The notes beneath the pieces were generated by a model. That model was given only the letters and a program-made list of their open reading frames with translations, was not told the origin of the DNA and ran no database searches. Below, one piece after another: positions 5,580-5,766 of a stretch of 5,766 nucleotides of DNA. Origin of the DNA: Cellulomonas sp. GTDB lineage: Bacteria > Actinomycetota > Actinomycetes > Actinomycetales > Cellulomonadaceae. Positions within the stretch are counted from its first letter, which is position 1, and each line of letters starts with the position of its first letter. The stretch spans positions 1 to 5,766 of the forward strand of contig JAPSIJ010000166.1 in NCBI GenBank assembly GCA_031178805.1, given 5' to 3'. The position numbers and the translations under genes are program-made.

Positions 5580-5766
5580 GCCAGGCCCCGGACGGCCCGC
5601 GCGGGCGCGAGCTCGCCGCGCAGCGCGGCGACCATGTCGACGGTCCGGCGGGTGGCCCGCACGTCGTGCGCCCGGAACACCCGCGCGCCGAGCCAGGCGG
5701 CCACCGAGGTCGCCGCGAGCGTGCCCTCCAGCCGGTCCTCCGGCGGCAGGTCCAGGGTCTCCCCCA
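5576..5766 (-). CDS. folP: Dihydropteroate synthase, C-terminal 62 residues only
   Basis: Only the last 62 codons and the stop are in the window; the 5' part lies beyond 5766. The visible end reads GETLDLPPEDRLEGTLAATS, continues VAAWLGARVFRAHDVRATRR and ends at TGA 5578-5576. The segments RLEGTLAATxxAAWLGA and R-x-HDV are hallmarks of the DHPS C-terminus, where this Arg and His bind the pterin pyrophosphate. FolP condenses 6-hydroxymethyl-dihydropterin pyrophosphate with p-aminobenzoate in folate synthesis and is the target of sulfonamides. It is probably functional, but most of the protein cannot be checked here. Actinobacteria can carry a second, FolP2-like copy; this fragment does not decide which one it is. 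Confidence 0.9.
   Translation of the reverse strand, partial: GETLDLPPEDRLEGTLAATSVAAWLGARVFRAHDVRATRRTVDMVAALRGELAPARAVRGLA

Overview
The window comes from a very GC-rich actinobacterial chromosome. Third codon positions are almost all G or C, GTG starts occur, and the gene set is a typical actinobacterial core: an ECF sigma factor with a ZAS anti-sigma factor, a DUF3117 protein and FolP. The protein texture resembles Cellulomonas and other Micrococcales, but that placement is an inference. I see no mobile element, CRISPR array, tRNA or rRNA.

Left part (1-1625): a stress-response regulatory pair on the minus strand. An ECF sigma factor of SigE type (772-1395) is followed, with an ATGA overlap, by a membrane-anchored zinc-binding anti-sigma factor (775 to beyond position 1). 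A divergent control region (1396-1625) separates sigE from an O-methyltransferase. It holds a good ECF-type promoter (GGAAC-N17-CGTT) facing sigE, which suggests autoregulation.

Middle part (1626-3932): a plus-strand SAM-dependent O-methyltransferase apparently starts at an ATC codon behind a perfect AGGAGG. It converges on a minus-strand M17 leucyl aminopeptidase. A perfect 11-bp hairpin between their stops could terminate both.

Right part (3933-5766): minus-strand genes read folP (only its 3' end is present), a PIG-V-like membrane mannosyltransferase joined to folP by a GTGA overlap, then, after a gap with its own promoter-like element, a 55-residue DUF3117 protein and the aminopeptidase 20 bases further on.

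As recalled from the M. tuberculosis chromosome, the order folP / DUF3117 / O-methyltransferase (divergent) / sigE / anti-sigma matches the scaffold Rv1207, Rv1211, Rv1220c, Rv1221 and Rv1222. This is therefore mostly a conserved core neighbourhood with lineage-specific insertions rather than an accessory island. I did not find a convincing unknown system. The points most worth checking are the non-canonical start codon of the methyltransferase, the sigE promoter, and a hexapeptide tandem repeat in the anti-sigma factor.
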